A model generated the notes under the pieces. It saw only the letters and a list, made by a program, of their open reading frames with translations, had not been told where the DNA came from and did no database searches. Positions 37,094 through 45,353 of a stretch of 64,000 nucleotides of DNA are shown one piece after another. Location: the NCBI GenBank assembly GCA_026388185.1, contig JAPLKG010000011.1, positions 1-64,000 on the forward strand, given 5' to 3'. The number at the start of each line of letters is the position of its first letter. Position 1 is the first letter of the stretch. The stretch comes from Candidatus Eisenbacteria bacterium. GTDB lineage: Bacteria > Eisenbacteria > RBG-16-71-46 > JAFGJU01. Made by a program: the position numbers and the translations under genes.

Positions 37094-37888
37094 TTGAGTG
37101 CCGACAAACCCGACGATGTTCCAGCTAGCGAGGTTGAACCCGGGGCATGCCCCAAAGATGCGAGAGGCAATTCTAAGCACCTCGGCCTGGGTGAGATCTT
37201 GAACACCTTTTTCACCGGAGTCATTGCGCTCACTGCGATCGTTGGCACAGCACTTCTGGTCGGGGAGTTCCGAGAGCTCAAGATTCAAAATTCACATTTG
37301 AATCGCTCGCTCAAGCAGTCGTATAGACCTGTTGGCATCGTATACCAGCCGACAAGTCAAGAACACCTGGGTCAAACTCAGTTCCTCCCCTTGGCTACCC
37401 GCGGCGAGAAGAATTCGTGGAACCTATTCTATGCTCCTCTCTTGACTAACGGCGGCCATGGACTCCTTTCGTACATCGGTCACGTCTATACTGTCGTGTG
37501 GGATCAAATGGACTTCCGCGAGAGGTTCCTAGAGGGAAGGGCTGGTAGAGTTGCCTTTGACGGGCTGTCCGGATATGCACGCGGCCAATCTCTCGCACCA
37601 GTGGATAGCCTTCGTTTGGTTTTCTACTGGAAACACCTTGCCGTAGGGAAGAGGTTCTTCCTCTATGCGTTGATCTTCTACAAAGACCAGGATGGTGATC
37701 TTTTCGATACAGAGCACTTGATGTCTGCCGCAGTCCTCGATACCTCGGGCACAGACACGACTCAGGCATTCCGCATCGGGACAGCACCCGGAACGCGTGA
37801 TAACTATCATTCGTACACTGATACAGAGCGGCGGGTCTTGCGACATCGACTCTTGCAGTTGAAACATCCTCTTGCGGGACATTTGTGA
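37094..37888 (+). CDS. Cargo 11: membrane-anchored protein of unknown function
   Basis: A 264-aa protein. A charged N-terminus is followed by one membrane helix (TFFTGVIALTAIVGTALLVG near residue 38) and a short coiled segment (EFRELKIQNSHLNRSLKQS). A soluble beta-rich domain, presumably outside or in the cytoplasm near the membrane, completes it. The TTG start at 37094 is preceded by GGAGAGG. I do not recognise the family. It is followed by another membrane protein 98 bp downstream with no repeat in between, so the two may be a two-gene cargo. Confidence 0.6.
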   Translation: MSADKPDDVPASEVEPGACPKDARGNSKHLGLGEILNTFFTGVIALTAIVGTALLVGEFRELKIQNSHLNRSLKQSYRPVGIVYQPTSQEHLGQTQFLPLATRGEKNSWNLFYAPLLTNGGHGLLSYIGHVYTVVWDQMDFRERFLEGRAGRVAFDGLSGYARGQSLAPVDSLRLVFYWKHLAVGKRFFLYALIFYKDQDGDLFDTEHLMSAAVLDTSGTDTTQAFRIGTAPGTRDNYHSYTDTERRVLRHRLLQLKHPLAGHL

Positions 37889-37986
37889 GATACACTCAGG
37901 AACGCATCTAACCTGCGGATGGAGCGGACGGAAAGCCCCACCACTCCCGCAATTCGTTATGCAAGTACAGGGATAGGTCACCCGAG

Positions 37987-38577
37987 ATGCACGAAGTTAT
38001 TGGTCCCGTCAACCTAGTGGCTGCTGCACTCATCACTCAGCTCTCGCTAGCAGCCATCGTATTCCTCGCGGTGCTGGTACTCCAAAGCGGTGATCTGCCG
38101 GTAACGGTTTCCCAGCGCCCGGCCAGGTCAGTTGGGCTTCACCTGGTCACATTGGCTGCTGCGCTTATTACTGTTGGCCTCCTCGTTTTCTCAGATGAGT
38201 ACTCGACAATCTGGCGGCCTCTCTTCGGTACCTCGTCCCACTCAGGCGTCCCTTGGTCCTGGGCCCTATTCTTTGTCTTCCTCTTGAATATTCTCTGGAT
38301 TACTGTGCTCGTGGTAACGACTGGGGGAAGCGAGAGTAGCCCATTCGGACCGATCTATTTCCTGTTGCCAGCTCTTGCTATCTTTCTAAGGGAACCCCTG
38401 CATCGCGCGGGACTGTACTTGCTGCTTATCGTTGTCTCTTTCACCCTGAATTTCTTCATCGCCAGTGATAAGGGAAAAGCTCGGGGCGGGCGCAGAAGGC
38501 CCTACGCGTATTGGTTCGTCTCTGTTGCATGTTTCGCCCTAGCAACATTCGTAGGCTACGTCACCCGACCGCGTTAG
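37987..38577 (+). CDS. Cargo 12: multi-pass membrane protein
   Basis: A 196-aa protein with about six membrane helices (AALITQLSLAAIVFLAVLVL, LVTLAAALITVGLLVF, WALFFVFLLNILWITVLVV, IYFLLPALAIFL, LLLIVVSFTLNFFIA, and a final one before the C-terminus). The family is unknown. It probably partners the preceding membrane-anchored protein, because no array repeat separates them. Confidence 0.6.
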   Translation: MHEVIGPVNLVAAALITQLSLAAIVFLAVLVLQSGDLPVTVSQRPARSVGLHLVTLAAALITVGLLVFSDEYSTIWRPLFGTSSHSGVPWSWALFFVFLLNILWITVLVVTTGGSESSPFGPIYFLLPALAIFLREPLHRAGLYLLLIVVSFTLNFFIASDKGKARGGRRRPYAYWFVSVACFALATFVGYVTRPR

Positions 38578-38578
38578 C

Positions 38579-38790
38579 AACAACGGAGGGACGCTCTCAA
38601 ACAGGCTCAGAGCCGTGATGGCAGGGAAGAAGTAGCAAGCTGAGTGAGGACCGTCTGCAGAGACGGCCTTGCTCTTGGTGTTTTGTGCGCATTCAAGGAT
38701 TGACGGGCAAGCGAGTTAGAGGCTATTCTCTTTGGGACCAATCGGACGCAGGGTGCTGTCATGCGGAACTCGCATAAGATAGACTGCAGA
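38579..38790 (+). repeat. Array repeat L, last copy
   Basis: About 17 gene X codons (SNRLRAVMAGKK) end at 38634. The hairpin GGACCGTCTgcAGAGACGGCC near 38649-38669 follows. A weakened promoter, TTGACG (38700-38705), 18-nt spacer, TATTCT (38724-38729), comes next. The leader is diverged but keeps GGAACTCGCATAAG. No copy was found to the right of this one. Confidence 0.82.
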
Positions 38791-38848
38791 TATCACATTG
38801 TTGCTCAAAGTGTTTTGAATAAACTAGAGTTCGCCGGTTTTTAGAGAC

Positions 38849-39607
38849 ATGCGACCAGTTTCACAGAATATGATCAAGCGTTTCGCGGCGGCCTTTTGTT
38901 ATGGGCGCGAGGGGTACAGCCTCCGCGAGTTACAGGATCTCTTTCCCGTGTATCAAGTGGATGTCCCGAGTGTAGACCCAGGATTACCTCCAACAAAAGG
39001 CGCCTTTTTTCTGAACTGCGTTAGTGCTATGACCCCCGCCATTCAGCGGCAGTTCCTCTACGACCTATGTGACAATCCACCACCAGCGAGAAATGCTCTC
39101 CCGAGCGAAACCAACCGGAAGGCTCTCCTTTCCCAGCTTGCCGCAGCGGACGGAGTATCTCCGCTTGCAACCGGTCTCTCTGCGCTCTCAGTTCATTCGG
39201 TCCGGAATCAGTGGTTCGCAGCCGCGTCTCGTGTCACTCAATCAGCTTCCTCGGCTATAACGGCTGCTCGAACTTTGCTAGAATCAACTTGTCAAACAAT
39301 CTTAATCGAGCGAGGTCAGACACCTGACTCGTCAGGGGATGTTTCGCGTCTCTACAATCAGACTGCGCGAGTACTTCAACTTGACCCGTCAAAGGGAATT
39401 CAGCAAGCTGTTCATCAATTGCTAAATGGGTTGACTCAAATCGTTAATGGTCTGGCGTCCTTGAGTAACAAAGCAGGTGACCGCCACGGTCTGCCTGATG
39501 GTGCGCGAATCAGTGACCACTCAATCGCTAGCCTCGCCGTACATTCAGCGGGGACAGTTTCTCTGTTTCTGGTCACCGTTCACAGAAGTACGTGGCGCGC
39601 AATTTAG
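38849..39607 (+). CDS. Cargo 13: abortive-infection Abi-C domain protein
   Basis: A 252-aa protein. Residues ~130-250 match the Abi C-terminal family (Abi-C): [59 protein letters not shown] and a final [17 protein letters not shown]. The N-terminal domain is not recognised. Abi-C proteins are linked with phage exclusion. The likely start is ATG 38849. Confidence 0.75.
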   Translation: MRPVSQNMIKRFAAAFCYGREGYSLRELQDLFPVYQVDVPSVDPGLPPTKGAFFLNCVSAMTPAIQRQFLYDLCDNPPPARNALPSETNRKALLSQLAAADGVSPLATGLSALSVHSVRNQWFAAASRVTQSASSAITAARTLLESTCQTILIERGQTPDSSGDVSRLYNQTARVLQLDPSKGIQQAVHQLLNGLTQIVNGLASLSNKAGDRHGLPDGARISDHSIASLAVHSAGTVSLFLVTVHRSTWRAI

Positions 39608-39711
39608 CTGCCGACAAGATGTATCGCATCTTCCAATCGATTCGTTCTTGTGATACCCTCCCATTGTTGACAATTCACAACGTCCTGACGCCTATCGACG
39701 GAGGCAATAAC

Positions 39712-41478
39712 GTGGGCGAGTGGAAAAACAGGCTCTACTACGGCGATAACCTGGACATTCTGCGGCGATACGTAAAGGACGAGTCGGTAGACCTTGTCTA
39801 TCTGGACCCACCTTTCAAGAGCAACCAGAGCTATAACGTTCTGTTCCAGGAAAAGGATGGCACCCGCGCCGCGTCGCAAATCCGCGCTTTTGAAGATACT
39901 TGGACATGGGACCAAGAAGATGAGGCCGTCTTTACTGAACTGGTCACGGCAGGTGGGCGCGTTGCGGACGTCATGCAAGCCTTCCGTGCCTTCCTTGGTC
40001 CTTGCGACATGCTGGCCTATCTCGTGATGATGGCCCCGCGCCTTGTAGAATTGCGCCGCGTGATGAAAGCCACCGCCAGCATCTACCTTCACTGCGACCC
40101 GGCGGCGAGTCACTACTTGAAGATGCTCATGGACGCCGTCTTCAGGCCGCAAGACTTCCTGAACGAAATCGTCTGGAAACGGACAAGCGCGCACTCTGGG
40201 TCAAAGCGATGGGGGCCGGTCCATGACGTGATCTTGTTCTATGCGAAGTCTGCCGCCTTCGTTTGGAATCCGGTCTTCCAGGACTACTCGGAAGACTACG
40301 TTGAGCGGTTCTACCGGTTCTCCGATGAGAAAGGCCGTTTCCGCGTGGGCGATTTGACCGGAGCAGGAACGAGGACAGGCGAATCCGGGCAACCGTGGCG
40401 CAGTGTGAACCCGACGGACGCCGGGCGTCATTGGGCCGTGCCAAACAAGGTTCTTCAGGAACTCTTCGGCAAGGAATACGCCGGATGGACTGTTCAACAG
40501 AAGTTGGACGCACTTGACAAGGCGGGGTTGATCTGCTGGCCGCCGAAAGGGAAGGTGCCCGGGTTTAAGCGGTACTTCAACGAGAAAGCCGGCGTCTCCA
40601 TTACGGACGTTGTTACGGACATCAACCCGATTGGCGCACAAGCGGCGGAACGACTGGGCTATCCGACCCAGAAGCCGGAAGCTCTGCTCGAACGTATCGT
40701 CCGCGCCAGCAGCAACGAGGGCGACCTTGTTCTTGACCCTTTCTGTGGGTGTGGCACCACAATTGCCGCGGCACAGAAGTTAGGCCGCCGGTGGATCGGG
40801 ATAGACATCACGCACCTTGCGATCACGTTGATCAAGCAGCGCCTCAAGGATGCGTTCGGGGTTGAAACGCCCAGCACGTCCGTGTCGGTTGGAAACTGTG
40901 TTGCTGAGGCACACGCCGAGTATGGGGCTGCCAAGCGACCTTACCAGGTTATCGGTGAGCCGGTGAGTGTGCCCGACGCAGCGGCATTGGCAGCGTCGGA
41001 TCCGTATCAATTTCAGTGGTGGGCGCTTGGCCTTGTCGGTGCCCGTCCGGTCGAGCAGAAGAAGGGGGCTGACAAGGGCATTGACGGAAAGATCGTTTTC
41101 TTGGGAGACAGCGCCGGGAAGTTTGAAACGGTCATCCTGTCTGTGAAGGCCGGGCACGTCACTGCCAATCACGTCCGCGACTTGCGCGGCGTGGTGGACC
41201 GGGAAAAGGCAGCGATAGGTGTCTTGATTTCCATGGAAGACCCTACCGGACCGATGCAGGCCGAAGCTGTCACCACAGGGTTCTTTGAATCGAAGACGTG
41301 GGGCCGGAAACATCCCAAGATTCAACTTCTCACAGTGGCAGACCTTCTGTCCGGAAAGAAGATAGAGATGCCCCCAATCAAGCAGGTGGGCGCGACATTC
41401 AAGAAAGCACCGAAGGCGAAAGGCAAGACGGCGGAGAATCAGCAACTACCATTTGACACAAAGCTTCCCGAAAAGTGA
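39712..41478 (+). CDS. DNA methyltransferase fused to Mrr-like restriction endonuclease domain
   Basis: A 588-aa protein. The beta-class methyltransferase has motif [11 protein letters not shown] near residue 30 and motif [17 protein letters not shown] near residue 340, with a long insertion in between. The C-terminal ~110 residues resemble Mrr-type PD-(D/E)xK nucleases: [13 protein letters not shown] (Asp) and VILSVKAG (Lys), with H-R-D-L following. A single-chain restriction-modification or modification-dependent enzyme is likely. GGAGG at 39700-39704 supports the GTG start at 39712; the open frame runs ~40 codons further left, overlapping the Abi-C gene. TTGACA at 39667-39672 may be its -35. 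Confidence 0.82.
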   Translation: MGEWKNRLYYGDNLDILRRYVKDESVDLVYLDPPFKSNQSYNVLFQEKDGTRAASQIRAFEDTWTWDQEDEAVFTELVTAGGRVADVMQAFRAFLGPCDMLAYLVMMAPRLVELRRVMKATASIYLHCDPAASHYLKMLMDAVFRPQDFLNEIVWKRTSAHSGSKRWGPVHDVILFYAKSAAFVWNPVFQDYSEDYVERFYRFSDEKGRFRVGDLTGAGTRTGESGQPWRSVNPTDAGRHWAVPNKVLQELFGKEYAGWTVQQKLDALDKAGLICWPPKGKVPGFKRYFNEKAGVSITDVVTDINPIGAQAAERLGYPTQKPEALLERIVRASSNEGDLVLDPFCGCGTTIAAAQKLGRRWIGIDITHLAITLIKQRLKDAFGVETPSTSVSVGNCVAEAHAEYGAAKRPYQVIGEPVSVPDAAALAASDPYQFQWWALGLVGARPVEQKKGADKGIDGKIVFLGDSAGKFETVILSVKAGHVTANHVRDLRGVVDREKAAIGVLISMEDPTGPMQAEAVTTGFFESKTWGRKHPKIQLLTVADLLSGKKIEMPPIKQVGATFKKAPKAKGKTAENQQLPFDTKLPEK

Positions 41479-41632
41479 AAGAGATTGACGAGCTGATTCC
41501 GAAGTGGCCGATTGAGTGAAGTGTGGCGAACCTCGGCAAGGTGTGTCGAACGCCTGAACGTTCACGCCCGAATGCAGTAGACCAGGCGGGGGAACGGTTG
41601 TGGGCCGAGCGTTCCAGGTCTGCGATGCCGAG

Positions 41633-42193
41633 ATGAATACTCACGAACAGCTTGAGATGTTCAGCGCGAGAGTCGAACAACTGCGGAATACTCGTCTCAT
41701 TCGACAAGGATTCAATCCCGCGATTACCATTAGTTGGGATAGAATGAAGGGCCTACGATTCCAATCTGAGGAACCCGACGAAGAAACCCTTCGCTCCTTC
41801 CTGCTCACTTTTCGCCAGTTTGTCTCAAACAACGAGCCTGTGTTCTTGAATAGGGTTTACAACCTTTGTCAGCGACACCTTTCAAGCGACCAATTGAAGG
41901 GCTATCTGGTCGAATCACGTGAAGCTTGGAGGCAAGCACAGAGAAGTAGTGGCATAAGGCTCGTAATCAATAATGAAGAGTTGACGCCAGAGTTTGTAAC
42001 CGACCTCTGGATTAATGGTTACTATTTCCACAGCGATCCTGAGAAGTTATCGAGACTCAAGCAACTGCTCCCCCATGAGGGCATGCTTGTAAGGAATCAA
42101 TTCCTTAGTTACCTTGTAGATGCAACGCGGCAAGTGATCTATTTGGGCAATGTTGTCACGATCGCCCTGCACGAGAACTTGTTTAGATTCTAG
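41633..42193 (+). CDS. Unknown protein next to the methyltransferase-nuclease
   Basis: A 186-aa soluble, helical protein (MNTHEQLEMFSARVEQLRN, EETLRSFLLTFRQFVSNNEP, LTPEFVTDLWINGYYFHSD). I do not recognise it, although the fold-like layout resembles uncharacterised proteins found among defence genes. ATG 41633 is taken as the start; a GTG at 41600 is an alternative. No array repeat separates it from the methyltransferase. Confidence 0.55.
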   Translation: MNTHEQLEMFSARVEQLRNTRLIRQGFNPAITISWDRMKGLRFQSEEPDEETLRSFLLTFRQFVSNNEPVFLNRVYNLCQRHLSSDQLKGYLVESREAWRQAQRSSGIRLVINNEELTPEFVTDLWINGYYFHSDPEKLSRLKQLLPHEGMLVRNQFLSYLVDATRQVIYLGNVVTIALHENLFRF

Positions 42194-42948
42194 TTCTATG
42201 GACGAGAAGAACGAATTTACGTCACGCAAGGGCGAACCCCATGGCAAACCCAAAATTGACCTTGTCCCGCATTCGCGCCAGCCTGCTCTCGAAGACCAGC
42301 GAGTTCACGCACTTCATCTCCCCCGCTAGTGCAGGACTTCGAAGCTGCGGGAGCTGACTCACTCGATGCACGGGGGAATGTGCCCTGAGAACTACGCACA
42401 GACATACCCCTCGCGGCTGTGAAGACGGCGCGCAGCGGTGGGAACTAGCTTCATGGCTGGGTCGGCTTGAGTGTACGCATGTTCTGCCTGCGCTCCATCA
42501 CACAAGATTACCCGCTACGAGACAGTGGAAGTCTGTCGAGATTAGCCCCTGCGAGCACAAAGACCCAGAGACGGGAACGGTGGAAACGCTGGTAGCTATA
42601 GTGGAGGCGACGCCCAGAACAAAGTTGACCGCCGGTGAACTTAGTCCTTGACAATGTTGCGTTTCTGCCACATATTGCATTTGACGGGACTTCTTGGTTT
42701 GGGAGCAAGCCAAAGGAGTCTCTTTTTTGTTGACCGGCAAGAACACGAGCAGAAAATCACGTTCGAGAGAAATAATCTCCTCGTCGGAGACGCAGGGCAA
42801 TTTTGTCTCTTTGCGGTCTGCTGGCAATACGCTTCCCAATGTTCCAAAGCCCGCCTTCACGCCATCGCAACACCTAACATTCCATGTGCCTACCGAAGTT
42901 CCGGCTAGAGTAACACGCCAAGAAACAGGTCGGGATACCTGCGTTGAT
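42194..42948. other. Mostly non-coding stretch
   Basis: A 43-codon frame at 42198-42329 (MDEKNEFTSRKGEPHGKP) starts 3 bp after the preceding gene and might be a small gene, but support is weak. The rest has only short frames. I see no array repeat and no RNA gene. Confidence 0.4.
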
Positions 42949-43221
42949 ATGTGTTCGGGGCACAATCAAGAGACATTGGCAGATCAGGTGAAAAGAGAGC
43001 ATCTGTTGCTGGAGGACAGAGCAGCTGAAGCTCCTATGCCGCCAGCTGCCGGGAACAGACTCGCCATGTTGAAAGGCCCCGTAGTCTCGTACGTTGAAGG
43101 CTCGGATGAGGAAAGCAGACGAGGAAGGATAACAGAAATCCTTTCAGAAGGCGTCCACGCGTACCTCAGACACAAGGGGTCCGTGCGCAAGCAGCCGCCG
43201 CTTAGGGGCAAGGAGAATTGA
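42949..43221 (+). CDS. Small protein upstream of the serine recombinase
   Basis: About 90 residues if the ATG at 42949 is used; the frame is open to 42694. The C-terminal part, ITEILSEGVHAYLRHKGSVR, resembles the small conserved proteins often encoded just ahead of recombinase genes in mobile elements. The function is unknown and the start uncertain. Confidence 0.45.
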   Translation: MCSGHNQETLADQVKREHLLLEDRAAEAPMPPAAGNRLAMLKGPVVSYVEGSDEESRRGRITEILSEGVHAYLRHKGSVRKQPPLRGKEN

Positions 43222-43343
43222 GTTGACTACCGGTCGGAACAGAGCGGGAATTGGGACACAGGATCGGAAGGCGTGTGGTTGCGATGAACAGGTTGTACTA
43301 GTGGCTCGGCTGCGGCTCTAAGGATTCGAGGTAAGGCTAAGCG

Positions 43344-44945
43344 ATGAAAAAGTGCGGGCTTGTAATACGGGTAAGCACCCAAGAACAAGCGATGAACAAA
43401 GAGGGGTCTCTCACTAATCAGCCCCAAATGTTGAGAGACCATCTGCAGCATATGACGAGGATCGGCGGCGAGCCGTGGGTCGAAGTGAAGCTATACATAC
43501 TGAGAGGAATTTCTGGCAAGGACTCCCTTCGGAGCAAGGAGTTCGCACCGATTCTAGAGGACATCAAGACTGGGACGATCAACACGCTCTGCTGCACAGC
43601 CCTGGACAGGGTTAGCCGCTCGGTGAAGGATTTCCTCAACTTCTTCGAGTTCCTGAACAAGCACAATGTCGAGTTTGTTTGCCTGAAGCAGAGCTACGAC
43701 ACGACATCATCGCAGGGCAGACTCCTAACGAACATCGCAATTAGTCTTGCTCAGTTCGAGCGGGAGCAAACCTCGGAGCGAAACAGAGACACGAGCCTAG
43801 CCAGGGCGGAACGTGGCCTATGGAACGGTGGCTACCTGCTTGGCTACGACCTCGACCCTGACAAGAAGGTCTATCTCATCCCTAACCCCGATGAGAGAGT
43901 GGCAGTCAACTTTGCTTTCGATAAATGCCTGGAACTGGGTTCTGCGGTCGGGGCCATGAAGGCATTGAACAGCCAGGGCTTCAGGACAAAGGAATACACG
44001 TCGCGCAGGGGAAAGCGCCACTCGGCCAAGAAGTTCAGCTACATGTCCACGTTCCAGCTGCTCACGAACCGGGCCTACATCGGCAAGAAGGAAATCAACA
44101 AGAAGAAACGAGTGCTCGACCAGGAGAAGCTCCCCGAGAGTCAGCAATATCGGACCGTGGATGCTCGCTGGGAGGGCATCGTTGATGGGGAGAAGTTCTG
44201 GAAGGTCCAGGAACTGCTCAAGAAGAACAGCAAATCGAGGCACAACAGCGCGAAGGCCGTTAAGCACAACTACATTGTGAACGGGGTGCTCTTTTGTGCT
44301 AAGTGCGGGAGCGAGATGCAGGGCCGACCGGGGAATGGCGCCAGAGGCGTCAAGTATTACTACTATGTTTGCAAGAGCAAGGAGTGCAGGTTCGCGATGC
44401 CAGCCGGCGAGGTTGAGCAGGTGGTTCTAGAGAGAATCAAAGAGCTCTCCGGCCGCAGCGACATCCTAGAGGGCATTGTGAAACGCACCAACGAGAGGAT
44501 GAAGACAGAACTACCTCAGCTCCGGGAGCGGAAAGATACGCTTGAGAGGGAGCTAGTCAATATCAAGGCTACCGCAACTGGCATCATCAGAGATCGTGAG
44601 AAGATTGGAGGTGAGAAGGGCGAGGTTTTCGTACGGGAGACACTTGAAGAGTTAGGCGATAGACGAAAGGGGGTTGAGACAGGGATTCAAGAAGTGGAGC
44701 AGGCTATCGGGGAGATAGAGCGGGAGTCAGTGAGTCATCGGGACGTGATGCACGCCCTAAGCGAGTTCGGCGAAGTCTTTGGGCAGATACCGCCGTATCA
44801 GCAGAAAGACCTCGTGAAACTCGTGGTGAACCGTGTGGAATTGGCGTCGGACTCGATGAAGATGGCCCTGTACGGCCGTGTGGCCGCCGTAGGGCCGGTC
44901 AGTGGGGGAGTACGCACTGGGATACAAGAGTGGCTCCGCGGGTAG
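43344..44945 (+). CDS. Large serine recombinase (integrase/transposase type)
   Basis: A 533-aa site-specific recombinase. The resolvase domain starts GLVIRVSTQEQAM with catalytic Ser in RVS. It continues with TALDRVSRSVKDF and SLAQFEREQTSERNRD. The recombinase domain (~160-280) is followed by a zinc-ribbon segment CAKCGSEMQGR...CKSKECRF and a long coiled coil (~385-465) typical of large serine integrases. Its last codons run into a tRNA 3'-end-like sequence, as expected when the integrase gene sits beside attP or an att junction. This is the best candidate for the enzyme that brought in the accessory region. Confidence 0.88.
   Translation: MKKCGLVIRVSTQEQAMNKEGSLTNQPQMLRDHLQHMTRIGGEPWVEVKLYILRGISGKDSLRSKEFAPILEDIKTGTINTLCCTALDRVSRSVKDFLNFFEFLNKHNVEFVCLKQSYDTTSSQGRLLTNIAISLAQFEREQTSERNRDTSLARAERGLWNGGYLLGYDLDPDKKVYLIPNPDERVAVNFAFDKCLELGSAVGAMKALNSQGFRTKEYTSRRGKRHSAKKFSYMSTFQLLTNRAYIGKKEINKKKRVLDQEKLPESQQYRTVDARWEGIVDGEKFWKVQELLKKNSKSRHNSAKAVKHNYIVNGVLFCAKCGSEMQGRPGNGARGVKYYYYVCKSKECRFAMPAGEVEQVVLERIKELSGRSDILEGIVKRTNERMKTELPQLRERKDTLERELVNIKATATGIIRDREKIGGEKGEVFVRETLEELGDRRKGVETGIQEVEQAIGEIERESVSHRDVMHALSEFGEVFGQIPPYQQKDLVKLVVNRVELASDSMKMALYGRVAAVGPVSGGVRTGIQEWLRG
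44927..44942. repeat. 16-bp direct repeat AGAGTGGCTCCGCGGG, possible right attachment site
   Basis: It is identical to 11516-11531. It overlaps the final codons and stop of the serine recombinase and the acceptor end of the tRNA fragment next to it. Together with the left copy it would bound an element of about 33 kb. Confidence 0.55.
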
Positions 44946-44958
44946 TACTTGAACCTAC
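44931..44958 (-). pseudogene. tRNA 3'-end fragment, tRNA-Asn-like
   Basis: On the minus strand: T-arm GTAGG-TTCAAGT-ACTAC, then acceptor strand CCGCGGA, discriminator G and CCA. An acceptor beginning UCCGCGG with discriminator G is typical of bacterial tRNA-Asn. The anticodon and D arms are absent to the right, so this is a truncated att remnant and not a working tRNA. Confidence 0.55.
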
Positions 44959-45353
44959 AATGTCTCTCAGCACGCGCCCTTGCCCCAACACGCGCTTTCC
45001 CTTGCCAGATACAATTTGTGCGTCTCACTCCGGCGTATCGCCTCGGCCCAGGCGGCGCCTCCCGGTTGTCGGCATCTAGGTCCACGTTATCGCGTCGGCT
45101 CTGCAAGCGCTTTCCCTTGCCTGCCCCAATGATTTCCCGCCGAGTGGCGCACCCCTTTAGCCCAACAAGCACTTTTCCTCTCTCCTTGACTTCAATTGTC
45201 TATCTGGTAGCATAACGCCGAAGAATACCCATACGTTCATCCGGGCCCCAAAACGGCGAGTTTTTCATAGCGCCGAAGAATGCTGGGAAAAGTGGGGCTC
45301 CGTTCGGGTAAGGGTCTACTATCGGCTGGACACACGAACCCAGAGGTTTTGCA
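44959..45353. other. Non-coding region right of the island
   Basis: No gene. It contains direct repeats GCGCTTTCCCTTGCC at 44992-45006 and 45107-45121, and a related pair ATARCGCCGAAGAATRC near 45211 and 45269. These may be regulatory or remnant repeats. AGAGG near 45342 serves the next gene. Confidence 0.5.

Noticed and set aside
25077-38790. CRISPR array
   Set aside because: Repeats are 95-375 bp, spacers are whole genes of 0.3-2 kb, and no cas genes are present.
25077-38790. Classical integron
   Set aside because: The nearest tyrosine recombinase lacks the integron-integrase insertion and lies 7 kb away. The repeats hold a gene tail, hairpin and promoter instead of a 60-130-bp imperfect palindrome. 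Only short core-like heptamers are shared.
44931-44958. Functional tRNA gene
   Set aside because: Only the T-arm and acceptor 3' strand are present; no anticodon arm follows.
25077-45000. Retron or diversity-generating retroelement
   Set aside because: No reverse transcriptase motif was seen in any frame, and no template/variable repeat pair with adenine-biased differences.
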